Shown: one piece after another, positions 27,540 through 35,827 of the stretch
Layout: every line of letters begins with the position of its first letter
Position numbering within the stretch: the stretch's first letter is position 1
Origin: Phenylobacterium sp. CCH9-H3
Lineage (GTDB): Bacteria > Pseudomonadota > Alphaproteobacteria > Caulobacterales > Caulobacteraceae
Assembly: GCF_001557235.1 (NCBI RefSeq)
Contig: NZ_LSJI01000022.1
Coordinates: forward strand, 1 to 64,000
DNA length: 64,000 bases
Direction: 5' to 3'
Translations under genes and position numbers: made by a program
Notes under the pieces: generated by a model
What the model was told of the DNA's origin: nothing
Database searches by the model: none
What the model saw: the letters and a program-made list of their open reading frames with translations, nothing else

Positions 27540-27764
27540 GTGACGGTGCTGTCCGTCCGCGGGCCGATCTTCCATTCGCCGGGCGACGAAGGCGCGTTCT
27601 ACTGGTGGCTGAAGAAGATTTCGGCCGTCCAGCGCGCCGCGAACCGCGGGCGCAACGTCGAGATCCAGCTTCGCCCGGGCAAGGCGTCGGGCGACGAGGT
27701 GCGGGAGCTGCGGGCCTTGTTCCATCGCTATGGGATGGACACCACGGACCTCGAGGGTCTCTAG
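27540..27764 (+). CDS. Small conserved-looking protein downstream of dgt
   Basis: 74 residues starting at GTG four bases after the dgt stop (a second in-frame GTG is two codons later). The predicted structure alternates strand and helix: SVRGPIFHSPGDEGAFYWWL, then KNR/basic stretch and EIQLRPGKASGDEVRELRALFHRY. No membrane or signal segment is present, so it is cytoplasmic. I do not recognise a family. High third-position G/C and the coupled position support a real gene. Confidence 0.6.
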   Translation: MTVLSVRGPIFHSPGDEGAFYWWLKKISAVQRAANRGRNVEIQLRPGKASGDEVRELRALFHRYGMDTTDLEGL

Positions 27765-27874
27765 TCTCGCCCACAGAAATCGCCGTCCCGCCACACTCCG
27801 GTCCTTGCGACCTCCGATAGACTGTCTCCGAACGCGCGCGATTCGCGCCGCTGGAGCCTCTCGGAGCCCTCGCG

Positions 27875-28696
27875 ATGTCCGACCATGAGCGCGGCGCCTA
27901 CACGCCGCCCACCGCCGACGCCCCGCTGAGCTTCGATCCGCGCGAGCCCGTCCGCGGCGCCCGGCCGATCCCTTTCACCCTGATCCTCAGCGTGCTGGTG
28001 CTGGCGGCGCTGGTGGCCGCCATCTTCGTCTTCTACCAGTCCGGCGTGCGCCAGGCGGGCCAGGCGCCGCAGACGGTGGGCGAGCAGGTCGCCGGCATCA
28101 AGTCCGCCGCGCCGCCCGAGGCGCAGCCGCAGGATCCCGCCGCGGGCCTGCAGATCTATCGCTCGGACGAGGGCGCGCCGATGGAAACCATCGCGCCGAC
28201 GTTCACGCCCCCGCCGGAGGAGCCGGCGCCCCGGCCGATGCCCACGCCCAAGGTCGTGGTGACCCAGGCGCCGCCGGTCCAGGCCGCGCCGCCGCCCGCC
28301 ACCTCCCAGGCGCTGAAGCCGGCCATACCGCCGGCCCCGGCTCAGAAGGCCGCGCCGCCTCCGGCCCAGAAGGTCGCCGCCGCGCCGCCCGCGCCGAAGC
28401 CTGCGCCACCGCCGGCGGAAAAGGTCGAGCCGGCCCCCGCCGCCAAGCCCGCGGCGGGCGGCGCCGTGGTGCAGATCGGCGCCGTGTCGTCCACCGCCCT
28501 GGCGGACAAGGCCTGGAAGGAGGCCGTGTCGGCCGTCCCGGGCCTCGGCGCCGGCAAGGGCAAGAGCGTCGAGAAGATCGAGAAGAACGGCGGCGCGCTC
28601 TATCGCACGGCGGTCACCGGCTTCGCCTCGCGGGCCGACGCCCAGGCCTTCTGCGCCAAGCTCCAGGCCGCCGGGAAGAGCTGCTTCGTCCGGTGA
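27875..28696 (+). CDS. SPOR-domain cell-envelope protein
   Basis: 273 residues. A cytoplasmic N-terminus of about 35 residues is followed by one membrane helix (PFTLILSVLVLAALVAAIFV) and a long Pro/Ala-rich periplasmic linker (about 95-190). The C-terminal SPOR domain (about 195-272, GAVVQIGAVSS to FCAKLQAAGKSCFVR) binds denuded glycan strands at division sites. The layout resembles FtsN-like or other SPOR proteins, but FtsN cannot be claimed from this alone. It overlaps nagZ by four bases, linking septal peptidoglycan recognition with muropeptide recycling. Confidence 0.82.
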   Translation: MSDHERGAYTPPTADAPLSFDPREPVRGARPIPFTLILSVLVLAALVAAIFVFYQSGVRQAGQAPQTVGEQVAGIKSAAPPEAQPQDPAAGLQIYRSDEGAPMETIAPTFTPPPEEPAPRPMPTPKVVVTQAPPVQAAPPPATSQALKPAIPPAPAQKAAPPPAQKVAAAPPAPKPAPPPAEKVEPAPAAKPAAGGAVVQIGAVSSTALADKAWKEAVSAVPGLGAGKGKSVEKIEKNGGALYRTAVTGFASRADAQAFCAKLQAAGKSCFVR

Positions 28697-29700
28697 CGGT
28701 CGGGGCCTGCATCCTGGGCTGCTCGGGCCCGATGCTGACGCCGGCCGAAAAGGCGTTCTTCGCCGACGCGCGTCCCTTGGGGTTCATCCTCTTCGCCCGC
28801 AACGTCGAGACGCCGGAGCAGGTGAGGGCGCTGACGGTCGCCCTGCGCGAGGTGGTCGGTCGCGACGACGCGCCGATCCTGGTCGACCAGGAAGGCGGAC
28901 GGGTTCAACGCCTGCGTCCGCCGCACTGGCCGGCCTATCCCCCGGCGCGCGCCTACGCCGCGCTCAGGCGTCCCGAGATCGCCCGGCTCGGGGCCCGGCT
29001 GATGGCCCACGACCTGGCCGCCGTGGGCATCGACGCCGACTGCCTGCCGGTGCTGGACGTTCCCGCGCCGGACGGGCACGAGGTCATCGGCGACCGCGCC
29101 TATGCCGAGACGCCGGACGCCGTGGCCATACTGGGTCGCGCGGCGGCCGAGGGGCTCATCGCCGGCGGGGTTCTGCCGGTGGTCAAGCACATCCCCGGCC
29201 ACGGCCGGGCCCGGGCCGACAGCCATCAGGCGTTGCCGGTGGTCCAGGCGGATTGGAGCGAGCTCGACGGCTGGGACTTCGCGCCCTTCCGCGCGCTGTC
29301 GGACATGCCGATGGCGATGACGGCGCATGTGGTCTACGCCGCCATCGATCCGGGCGGACCGGCGACCCTGTCGCCCACGGTGATCCGGCGCGCCGTGCGC
29401 GAGGCCATCGGCTTCGGCGGGCTCCTGATGAGCGACGACATCTCGATGGGCGCGCTCTCCGGGGGATTTCGCGAGCGGGCCGAGGCTGCGCGCGCCGCGG
29501 GCTGCGACGTCGTGCTCCACTGCAACGGCGACATGGACGAGATGCGGGCCGTCGCGGCGGGCGCGGGAACCCTGACGGGGCAGGCCGGGCGCCGCGCCGA
29601 GGCCGCGCTGGCGCGCCGGCCGCGCGCGCCGGAACCGTTCGACGTCGCCGAGGGCCGCGCTCGCTTCGCCGCGGCGTTCGGCGGTAGGCTGGCGGCATGA
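28693..29700 (+). CDS. nagZ: Beta-N-acetylhexosaminidase (peptidoglycan recycling)
   Basis: 335 residues, GH3 family, cytoplasmic. It removes GlcNAc from anhydro-muropeptides. Seen: LVDQEGGRVQRL, the KHIPGHG-x4-DSH motif at residues 165-178 with the Asp-His acid/base pair (176/178), and the nucleophile Asp in MSDDISMGAL (about 248). Starts at GTG inside the SPOR gene's stop region and ends overlapping scpA by four bases. NagZ activity influences AmpR/AmpC beta-lactamase induction where those genes exist; none are seen here. Confidence 0.93.
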   Translation: MTVGACILGCSGPMLTPAEKAFFADARPLGFILFARNVETPEQVRALTVALREVVGRDDAPILVDQEGGRVQRLRPPHWPAYPPARAYAALRRPEIARLGARLMAHDLAAVGIDADCLPVLDVPAPDGHEVIGDRAYAETPDAVAILGRAAAEGLIAGGVLPVVKHIPGHGRARADSHQALPVVQADWSELDGWDFAPFRALSDMPMAMTAHVVYAAIDPGGPATLSPTVIRRAVREAIGFGGLLMSDDISMGALSGGFRERAEAARAAGCDVVLHCNGDMDEMRAVAAGAGTLTGQAGRRAEAALARRPRAPEPFDVAEGRARFAAAFGGRLAA

Positions 29701-30506
29701 GCGGCGGCTTCCAACCTTCCCTCGACTTCGCGGCGGCCAGCCACGCCGCCGAGGACGGCGAGGCGCTGATCGTCGACATCGAGGGTTACGAGGGGCCGCT
29801 GCACGTCCTCCTGGCCCTGGCCCGCAACCAGAAGGTCGACCTGCTGCAGCTTTCGATCCTGAAGCTGGCCGAGCAGTACCTTTCCTTCGTGCAGGAGGCG
29901 CGCCGTCGCCGCTTCAGCCTGGCCGCCGACTATCTCGTGATGGCGGCCTGGCTCGCCTACCTGAAATCCCGCCTGCTGTTGCCCAAGCCCGAGCAGCCGA
30001 AGGCCGAGGAGCCGCCGGCCGAGGAAATGGCCCAGCGCCTGGCGTTTCGCCTGGCCAAGCTCGAAGCCATGCGCAACGCGGCCGAGAAGCTGATGACAGG
30101 CCCGCAACTCGGCCGTGACGTCTTCGGCCGCGGCGACCCCGAAGCCATCCGCATCGTCCCGTCGGGGCGGATCGAAGGCGATCTCTACGGCCTGATGAGC
30201 GCCTACATCGCCCAGCGCCAGAAGGAGGCGCAGCGCAGCTACAAACCGCAGGTTCCAACCGCCTATCCGCTGGAGGACGCCCGCGATCGCCTGCGCCGCC
30301 TGCTGCCCGATCTCGACCGCTGGACGCCGCTGACCGGGGTCGCGCCCATGGGAACCCCGACCGCCGGCCCCAGCCGCGCCTCCTATGTGGCCTCGACCCT
30401 GTCGGCCAGCCTGGAGCTGGTGAAGGAGGGGGCGCTCGAAGCCCGCCAGCTGGAGGCCTTCGCCGACATCTATCTTCGGGCCCGCAAGGGCGGGGCGGCG
30501 GCATGA
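29697..30506 (+). CDS. scpA: Segregation and condensation protein A (kleisin)
   Basis: 269 residues. Bridges SMC heads and recruits ScpB in the chromosome-condensing complex. N-terminal signature YEGPLHVLLALARNQKVDLLQLSI (near residue 24) and AADYLVMAAWLAYLKSRLLLP form the helical SMC-neck-binding domain. The middle is charged and flexible. The C-terminal winged-helix part ends SLELVKEGALEARQLEAFADIYL. Gene pair order scpA-scpB with a four-base overlap is the usual arrangement. ATG overlaps the nagZ stop. Confidence 0.93.
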   Translation: MSGGFQPSLDFAAASHAAEDGEALIVDIEGYEGPLHVLLALARNQKVDLLQLSILKLAEQYLSFVQEARRRRFSLAADYLVMAAWLAYLKSRLLLPKPEQPKAEEPPAEEMAQRLAFRLAKLEAMRNAAEKLMTGPQLGRDVFGRGDPEAIRIVPSGRIEGDLYGLMSAYIAQRQKEAQRSYKPQVPTAYPLEDARDRLRRLLPDLDRWTPLTGVAPMGTPTAGPSRASYVASTLSASLELVKEGALEARQLEAFADIYLRARKGGAAA

Positions 30507-31141
30507 GCGAGACGGCGCGCGAGATCGAGGCGCTGCTGTTCGCCGCCTCCGGGCCGCTGACGGCGGAGGACCTGGCCAGGCGCCTCCCCGAAGGCGCGGA
30601 CGTCGAAGGGGGCCTGGCCGAGCTTTCCGGTCTCTACGAGGGCCGCGGCGTCGTGTTGGCCAACGTCGCGGGCGGATGGCGCTTCCAGACGGCCGAGGAC
30701 CTCGCCTGGCTGATGACCGAGGAGCGCGACGAGCCGCGGCGCCTCTCCAAGGCCGCGCAGGAGACCCTGGCCATCATCGCCTATCACCAGCCGGTCACCC
30801 GCGCCGAGATCGAGGCCGTCCGCGGCGTGCAGGCCAGCCGGGGCACCCTGGACGTCCTTCTGGAACTGGGCCTGGTGAAGATGCGCGGCCGCCGGCGCAC
30901 GCCGGGGCGGCCGGTCACCTTCGGCACGACGGACGCCTTCCTGGAGCACTATGGCCTGGCCAGCCTCGCCGACCTGCCCGGGATGGCGGAAATGAAGGCC
31001 GCGGGCCTGCTCTCCCTCGACCTGCCGCCCGATTTCGCCATGCCGGACCCCAACGCCCTGGCCGCCGACGAGGACCCGCTGGAGGCCGACGCACCCGAAT
31101 TCCACGTCGATTTCCTGGGCGAGGACGAACCCGCGCACTGA
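30503..31141 (+). CDS. scpB: Segregation and condensation protein B
   Basis: 212 residues. Dimeric winged-helix partner of ScpA in the SMC complex. The first winged helix begins REIEALLFAASGPLTAEDLARRL. The second holds SKAAQETLAIIAYHQPVTRAEIEAVRG and GRRRTPGRPVTFGTTDAFLEHYGL, both strongly conserved in ScpB. An acidic tail follows (about 175-212). ATG overlaps scpA. tatA follows after a 102-base gap that holds a plausible promoter (TATATAACC at about 31179). Confidence 0.92.
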   Translation: MSETAREIEALLFAASGPLTAEDLARRLPEGADVEGGLAELSGLYEGRGVVLANVAGGWRFQTAEDLAWLMTEERDEPRRLSKAAQETLAIIAYHQPVTRAEIEAVRGVQASRGTLDVLLELGLVKMRGRRRTPGRPVTFGTTDAFLEHYGLASLADLPGMAEMKAAGLLSLDLPPDFAMPDPNALAADEDPLEADAPEFHVDFLGEDEPAH

Positions 31142-31243
31142 AGCGTGCATGCCGCGTTGGCTTGGCGGCGGCGGACGGACTATATAACCCCCGAGACAAC
31201 GGGCGCGCGGCATCGGGGCCGCCGCCCAAGGAGAGTTCGGCGC

Positions 31244-31447
31244 ATGGGCGCACTCAGCATCTGGCACATCCTTCTGATCGTCGTCGTGGCGGCGCTGCTG
31301 TTCGGCGGCCGCGGCAAGATCTCGGGCCTCATGGGCGACACCGCGAAGGGCATCCGCGCCTTCCGGGACGGCCTCAAGGGCGAGGACAGTTCCGAAGAAG
31401 CGGCCAAACCGCTTCCGAAGGACGAGAAGGACAGCGCGCGGGGCTGA
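31244..31447 (+). CDS. tatA: Twin-arginine translocase subunit TatA
   Basis: 67 residues. The N-terminal membrane helix ([22 protein letters not shown]) is followed by an amphipathic helix ([16 protein letters not shown]) and an acidic/basic tail. FGGRGKI corresponds to the FG-x-KKLP hinge of TatA. It forms the size-variable channel for folded proteins. ATG at 31244 is preceded by GGAGAG. tatB follows after 73 bases and tatC overlaps tatB, so the complete Tat system is here. Confidence 0.94.
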   Translation: MGALSIWHILLIVVVAALLFGGRGKISGLMGDTAKGIRAFRDGLKGEDSSEEAAKPLPKDEKDSARG

Positions 31448-31520
31448 TCGCCCGCCGCTTCACGGCAATTTCGCGCCGGCCGCCTTGATCGTGGCCGGCG
31501 CTTCTGTTTAGGCCACCGCC

Positions 31521-32045
31521 ATGCTTCCCGAAGTCGGCGCGTCCGAGCTCATCGTCATCGCCATCGTGGCGCTGATCGTCGTGGGCCCAAAGGACCTGCC
31601 CCTCCTGCTCCGGCGCTTCGGCCAGTTCATGGCCAAGCTGCGCGGCATGGCCAACGAGTTTCGCGCCAGCTTCGACGAGATGGCCCGCCAGTCCGAGCTC
31701 GACGACCTGCGCAAGGAGGTCGAGGCCATGCGCCGCGGCCAGTTCGGCGACCTGACCGACCATGACCAGGAAATGCGCTCCACCATCGGCGAGATCGAGC
31801 AGAGCATGTCCGACGTCGGCGTGCAGCTGCATCCGCCGATGAGCTACCAGTACGACACCACCGAGGCGCCGCCGCCGCTGGAGATCTCGGAGGCGCCTGC
31901 GCCGGAGACGAAGAAGCCGGCTGCCAGGAAGAAGGCCGCGGCCAAGACGGCCCGGAAGGCGCCCGCCAAGGCCAAGGCAGATGTCGAGATCGCCCAGGCT
32001 GCGAAGCGCAAGCGCGCCGGCAAGATCGTCGAGGGCGGGGCGTGA
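31521..32045 (+). CDS. tatB: Twin-arginine translocase subunit TatB
   Basis: 174 residues. Recognises Tat signal peptides together with TatC. The N-terminal helix begins MLPEVGASELIVIAIVALIVVGPKDLP, with the TatB-typical Glu in the membrane helix and VGPKDLP hinge. A long amphipathic helix follows (RFGQFMAKLRGMANEFRASFDEMARQSELDDL, of which the first 20 residues are the core). The tail is Lys/Ala-rich (about 125-174). Stop overlaps the GTG of tatC. Confidence 0.94.
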   Translation: MLPEVGASELIVIAIVALIVVGPKDLPLLLRRFGQFMAKLRGMANEFRASFDEMARQSELDDLRKEVEAMRRGQFGDLTDHDQEMRSTIGEIEQSMSDVGVQLHPPMSYQYDTTEAPPPLEISEAPAPETKKPAARKKAAAKTARKAPAKAKADVEIAQAAKRKRAGKIVEGGA

Positions 32046-32932
32046 GCTACGAGTCGGACGAAGCCGAGATCGAGGCCTCCCGGGCCCCCCTGCTGGACCA
32101 TCTGGTCGAGCTCCGCCAACGGCTGATCATCTGCGTAGTGGCGATCGTCGTGGGCTTCGCGATCTGCTTCGCCTTTTCCGAACAGATCTACCGCTTCCTC
32201 CTGCACCCCTTCGCCATGGCGGCGGCCATGTACGCGGAGTCCCGCCAGGGGCACGCCGGTGGGCCGTTCGACCTCTTGTTCGTCCTGTTGGGCCTGAAGG
32301 AGCCGCCCGCGGCGACCGGCGACCTGCGGCTGATGTTCACCGCCCCGCTGGAGTTCTTCTTCACCAAGCTGAAGCTCGCGGGCTTCGGGGCCGTGGTGCT
32401 GACGTTCCCGGTGCTGGCCTGGCAGGTCTACGCCTTCGTAGCGCCGGGCCTCTACAAGCGCGAGCGGTACGCCTTCCTGCCGTTCCTCATCGCCGCTCCG
32501 GTTCTGTTCCTGATGGGCGCGGCGCTGGTCTACTTCCTGATCCTGCCGTTCGTGCTGTGGTTTTCGCTGAGCCAGCAGATCATGGGCGCGGGCATCGCGG
32601 TCGAGCTGCTGCCGAAGGTTTCGGACTACCTGACCCTCGTGACCACCCTGCTGCTGGCCTTCGGGCTCTGCTTCCAGCTTCCCGTGGTGCTGACGCTGCT
32701 GGGCCTGGCGGGCATCGTGAACTCGGCCATGCTGTGGAAGGGCTGGCGCTACGCCGTCTTCGCCGTGGTCGTGGTGGCCGCGATCGTCACGCCGCCGGAC
32801 CCGATCAGCCAGCTCATGCTCGCGACCCCGATCATCCTGCTCTATTTCGTCTCCATCGGCTGCGTGAAGCTCATCGAACTGCGCCGGACGAAGGAAGACG
32901 CCGCCGCCGGGACGGACATCGTCGGGGTGTGA
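32042..32932 (+). CDS. tatC: Twin-arginine translocase subunit TatC
   Basis: 296 residues, six membrane helices. The cytoplasmic N-terminus has LLDHLVELRQRL, the conserved signal-peptide contact. The first periplasmic loop (about residues 60-110) carries a Gly/Pro-containing stretch, then FTAPLEFFFTKLKLA. The PGLYKRERYAFLPFL and TPPDPISQLMLATPIILLYF segments are canonical. GTG start overlaps tatB. The C-terminus is short and charged. serS follows after 71 bases. Confidence 0.95.
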   Translation: MSYESDEAEIEASRAPLLDHLVELRQRLIICVVAIVVGFAICFAFSEQIYRFLLHPFAMAAAMYAESRQGHAGGPFDLLFVLLGLKEPPAATGDLRLMFTAPLEFFFTKLKLAGFGAVVLTFPVLAWQVYAFVAPGLYKRERYAFLPFLIAAPVLFLMGAALVYFLILPFVLWFSLSQQIMGAGIAVELLPKVSDYLTLVTTLLLAFGLCFQLPVVLTLLGLAGIVNSAMLWKGWRYAVFAVVVVAAIVTPPDPISQLMLATPIILLYFVSIGCVKLIELRRTKEDAAAGTDIVGV

Positions 32933-33003
32933 GCCGTCAAAGGGTTGGCGCGCCTCCCGACGCGCTCTAGAGAAACCGCTTCCCTCATCCCCCAGCGGCG
33001 CCC

Positions 33004-34284
33004 ATGCACGACATCCGAGCCATTCGCGAAACCCCCGAGCTTTACGAGAAAGCCTGGGCGGCGAAGGGCCTGTCCGGGAAGGTGGCCGAGATCCTCGACC
33101 TGGACGCCCGGCTCCGCGCGGCGCAGACCGCTGGCCAGGCGGCGCAGGCCGAGCGCAACGACGCCTCCAAGAAGATCGGCCAGGCCAAGGCCCAGAAGAA
33201 CGAGGCCGAGGCGCAGGCGTTGATGGCCCGGGTGGAGGCCTTGAAGGCGGGCCAGGCCGAGCACGCCGAGGCCGAACGCCAGGCGGGCGAGGCGCTGAAG
33301 GACATTCTGGCCTCGCTGCCCAACATCCCGGCGCCGGATGTGCCGGTCGGGGCCGACGAGCACGACAATGTCGAGGTCCGCCGCTGGGGCGAGCCGTTCG
33401 CCATCGCCAATCCCAAGGACCACGTCGACATCGGCGAGGGCCTGGGCCTCCTGGACTTCGAGGCGGCCGTGCGCATGTCGGGCGCCCGGTTCACGGTCCT
33501 GAAGGGCCAACTCGCCCGCCTGGAGCGCGCCATCGGCCAGTTCATGCTGGACCTGCAGACCCAGGAGCACGGCTATCTGGAAGTCGCCCCGCCGTTGCTG
33601 GTGAACGATGCGGCCGCCTACGGCACCGACAAGCTGCCGAAGTTCGCGGACGACCTCTTCCAGACCACCGACGGCCGCTGGCTGATCCCGACCGCCGAGG
33701 TGCCCCTGACCAGCCTGGTGATGGACCAGATCGTGGCGGAGGAGGAGCTGCCGCTGCGCTTCACCGCCCTCACGCCCTGCTTCCGCTCCGAGGCCGGCGC
33801 CTCGGGCCGCGACACCCGCGGGATGATCCGCCAGCATCAGTTCAACAAGGTCGAGCTGGTCTCCATCGTGGCCCCGGAGAAGTCCGAGGAGGAGCACGAG
33901 CGGATGGTCGGCTGCGCCGAGGCGGTGCTTAAGCGGCTGGAGCTGCCGTTCCGCACGATGCTCCTCTGCACGGGCGACATGGGCTTCGGCGCGCGCAAGA
34001 CCTACGACCTGGAAGTCTGGCTGCCCAGCCAGGGCAAGTATCGCGAGATCAGCTCGTGCTCGAACTGCGGCGACTTCCAGGCCCGCCGCATGGACGCCCG
34101 CGCCAAGAAGGCCGGCGAGAAGGGGACGCGCTTCGTCCACACTCTGAACGGCTCGGGCCTCGCCGTGGGCCGAACCCTGGTAGCGGTCATGGAGAACTAC
34201 CAGGACGAGGGCGGCCGGATCGCCATCCCGCAGGCGCTGCACCCCTACCTCCCCGGCATGACCCACATCGGGGGCAAGGCTTGA
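33004..34284 (+). CDS. serS: Seryl-tRNA synthetase
   Basis: 426 residues, class II. N-terminal coiled-coil arm (about residues 30-100, rich in Ala/Glu/Lys) that holds the tRNA-Ser variable arm. Motif 2 is [21 protein letters not shown] followed by [10 protein letters not shown], and motif 3 [19 protein letters not shown]. The Ser-binding TAEVPLTSL is present. Starts at ATG 33004. The stop TGA lies inside the TTGA that begins surE, so surE is translationally coupled to it. Confidence 0.96.
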   Translation: MHDIRAIRETPELYEKAWAAKGLSGKVAEILDLDARLRAAQTAGQAAQAERNDASKKIGQAKAQKNEAEAQALMARVEALKAGQAEHAEAERQAGEALKDILASLPNIPAPDVPVGADEHDNVEVRRWGEPFAIANPKDHVDIGEGLGLLDFEAAVRMSGARFTVLKGQLARLERAIGQFMLDLQTQEHGYLEVAPPLLVNDAAAYGTDKLPKFADDLFQTTDGRWLIPTAEVPLTSLVMDQIVAEEELPLRFTALTPCFRSEAGASGRDTRGMIRQHQFNKVELVSIVAPEKSEEEHERMVGCAEAVLKRLELPFRTMLLCTGDMGFGARKTYDLEVWLPSQGKYREISSCSNCGDFQARRMDARAKKAGEKGTRFVHTLNGSGLAVGRTLVAVMENYQDEGGRIAIPQALHPYLPGMTHIGGKA

Positions 34285-35054
34285 GGATCCTCATCACCAA
34301 CGACGACGGCATCCACGCGGACGGCCTGGAGGCGCTGGAGCGGATCGCGGCCCGGCTTACGGACGACGTCTGGGTGGTGGCGCCCGAGTACGAGCAGTCG
34401 GGCGCCAGCCGGGCGCTGACCCTGGCCGACCCCATCCGCGTGCGGCAACTTTCCGAACGCCGCTTCGCCACCACGGGCACGCCCACCGACTGCGTCATGC
34501 TGGGGATCAACGACCTGGTCCAGGGGGGCAAGCCGGACCTGGTGCTGTCGGGCGTGAACCGCGGCGCGAACCTCGCCGAGGACGTCACCATGTCGGGTAC
34601 GGTGGCCGGGGCGATCGAGGGCATGGCCCTGGGCGTGCCGTCCATCGCCCTCTCGCAGATGGGCTTCTACGAGCCGGGGCAGAGCTTCGAGGCGGCCGAG
34701 ACCTTTGGGCCAGGCATCGTCAAGCGCCTGGTCGAACTGGGCTGGCCGAAGGACGTGGTCCTCAACATCAACTTCCCGAACGGCCCGGTCGAGAACATCA
34801 AGGAGGTCGAGGTCACCCGCCAGGGCTTCCGCGACTTCCAGGTGCGTCACGCCGAGAAGCGGCTCGATCTGCGCGGGCGCGACTATTACTGGGTAGGCTT
34901 CCGCCAGGAGCGCTCCAGTCCGCCGGAGGGCACCGATCTGAGAGCGCTGTACGATGGCAAAATCTCGGTGACGCCGCTCCACATCGACCTGACCCACACC
35001 GCCACTGTCCACGAACTGAAGGGGCAGCTGGGCGGCGTGCCGCCGAAGGCTTGA
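34281..35054 (+). CDS. surE: 5'/3'-nucleotidase SurE
   Basis: 257 residues. Metal-dependent nucleoside monophosphate and polyphosphate phosphatase linked to stationary-phase survival. The signature [18 protein letters not shown] begins at residue 2 with the catalytic Asp pair; [22 protein letters not shown] and the metal-binding Asn are intact. The start is TTG, overlapping the serS stop, and fits the family N-terminus exactly. pcm follows immediately, the classic surE-pcm pair. Confidence 0.94.
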   Translation: MRILITNDDGIHADGLEALERIAARLTDDVWVVAPEYEQSGASRALTLADPIRVRQLSERRFATTGTPTDCVMLGINDLVQGGKPDLVLSGVNRGANLAEDVTMSGTVAGAIEGMALGVPSIALSQMGFYEPGQSFEAAETFGPGIVKRLVELGWPKDVVLNINFPNGPVENIKEVEVTRQGFRDFQVRHAEKRLDLRGRDYYWVGFRQERSSPPEGTDLRALYDGKISVTPLHIDLTHTATVHELKGQLGGVPPKA

Positions 35055-35056
35055 CC

Positions 35057-35719
35057 ATGGCCGAGCGGGACGACGACGACACGCCCGAAACCCGCATGGC
35101 GCGCCTGCTGCTGGCGCTGCGTTCGCAGGGCGTGACCGACGCCAAGGTCCTGTCCGCCATCGAAACCACGCCGCGGCCCCTCTTCACGCAGGAGCTCTTC
35201 AAGGAGCGGGCGTTCGAGGATTCGGCCCTGCCGATCGCCTGCGGCCAGACCATCAGCCAGCCGTTCATCGTGGGGCTGATGACCCAGGCGTTGAAGGTGG
35301 ACCGGCGCGATCGGGTGCTGGAGATCGGCACCGGCAGCGGCTACCAGACCACGATCCTCTCCAAGCTGGCGCGGCTGGTCTACACGGTCGAGCGCTATCG
35401 CACCTTGATGCGCGAGGCCGAAGCCCGCTTCAAGGCGCTGGGGCTGACGAACGTCATCACCCGGTTCGGCGACGGCGGGGAAGGGTGGCCGGAGCAGGCG
35501 CCTTTTGACCGCATTATGGTCACAGCCGCGGCGCCGGGAGAGCCCAAGGCTCTGCTTTCGCAGCTGAAACCGACCGGCATCCTCGTGGCGCCGATCGGCA
35601 AGGGGCCGGTCCAGGTCCTGCGTCGGTACACCGGCGACGGGCAGGGGGGCTTCCAGGTCGAGGACCTGATCGACGTCCGCTTCGTCCCGTTGCTGGACGG
35701 CGTGGCGAAGGAACTCTGA
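35057..35719 (+). CDS. pcm: Protein-L-isoaspartate O-methyltransferase
   Basis: 220 residues. Repairs isoaspartyl residues in aged proteins using S-adenosylmethionine. Seen: GQTISQPFIVGLMTQAL, the SAM motif VLEIGTGSGYQTTILSKLA near residue 88, and FDRIMVTAAAPGEPKALLSQLKPTGILVAPIG. I prefer ATG 35057, two codons into the frame. A TTG at 35051 overlapping the surE stop is possible and would mirror the serS/surE junction. Confidence 0.93.
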   Translation: MAERDDDDTPETRMARLLLALRSQGVTDAKVLSAIETTPRPLFTQELFKERAFEDSALPIACGQTISQPFIVGLMTQALKVDRRDRVLEIGTGSGYQTTILSKLARLVYTVERYRTLMREAEARFKALGLTNVITRFGDGGEGWPEQAPFDRIMVTAAAPGEPKALLSQLKPTGILVAPIGKGPVQVLRRYTGDGQGGFQVEDLIDVRFVPLLDGVAKEL

Positions 35720-35827
35720 CCTTTTCGTGTTGCGAGGCTTTTGCGGGTTGGCGGGGGCGCCGGCTCGTCGCCATCATCCCACCTCACGCCCCGAATGATT
35801 CTTATTCGAGCTACCTCCGGAGCGGCG

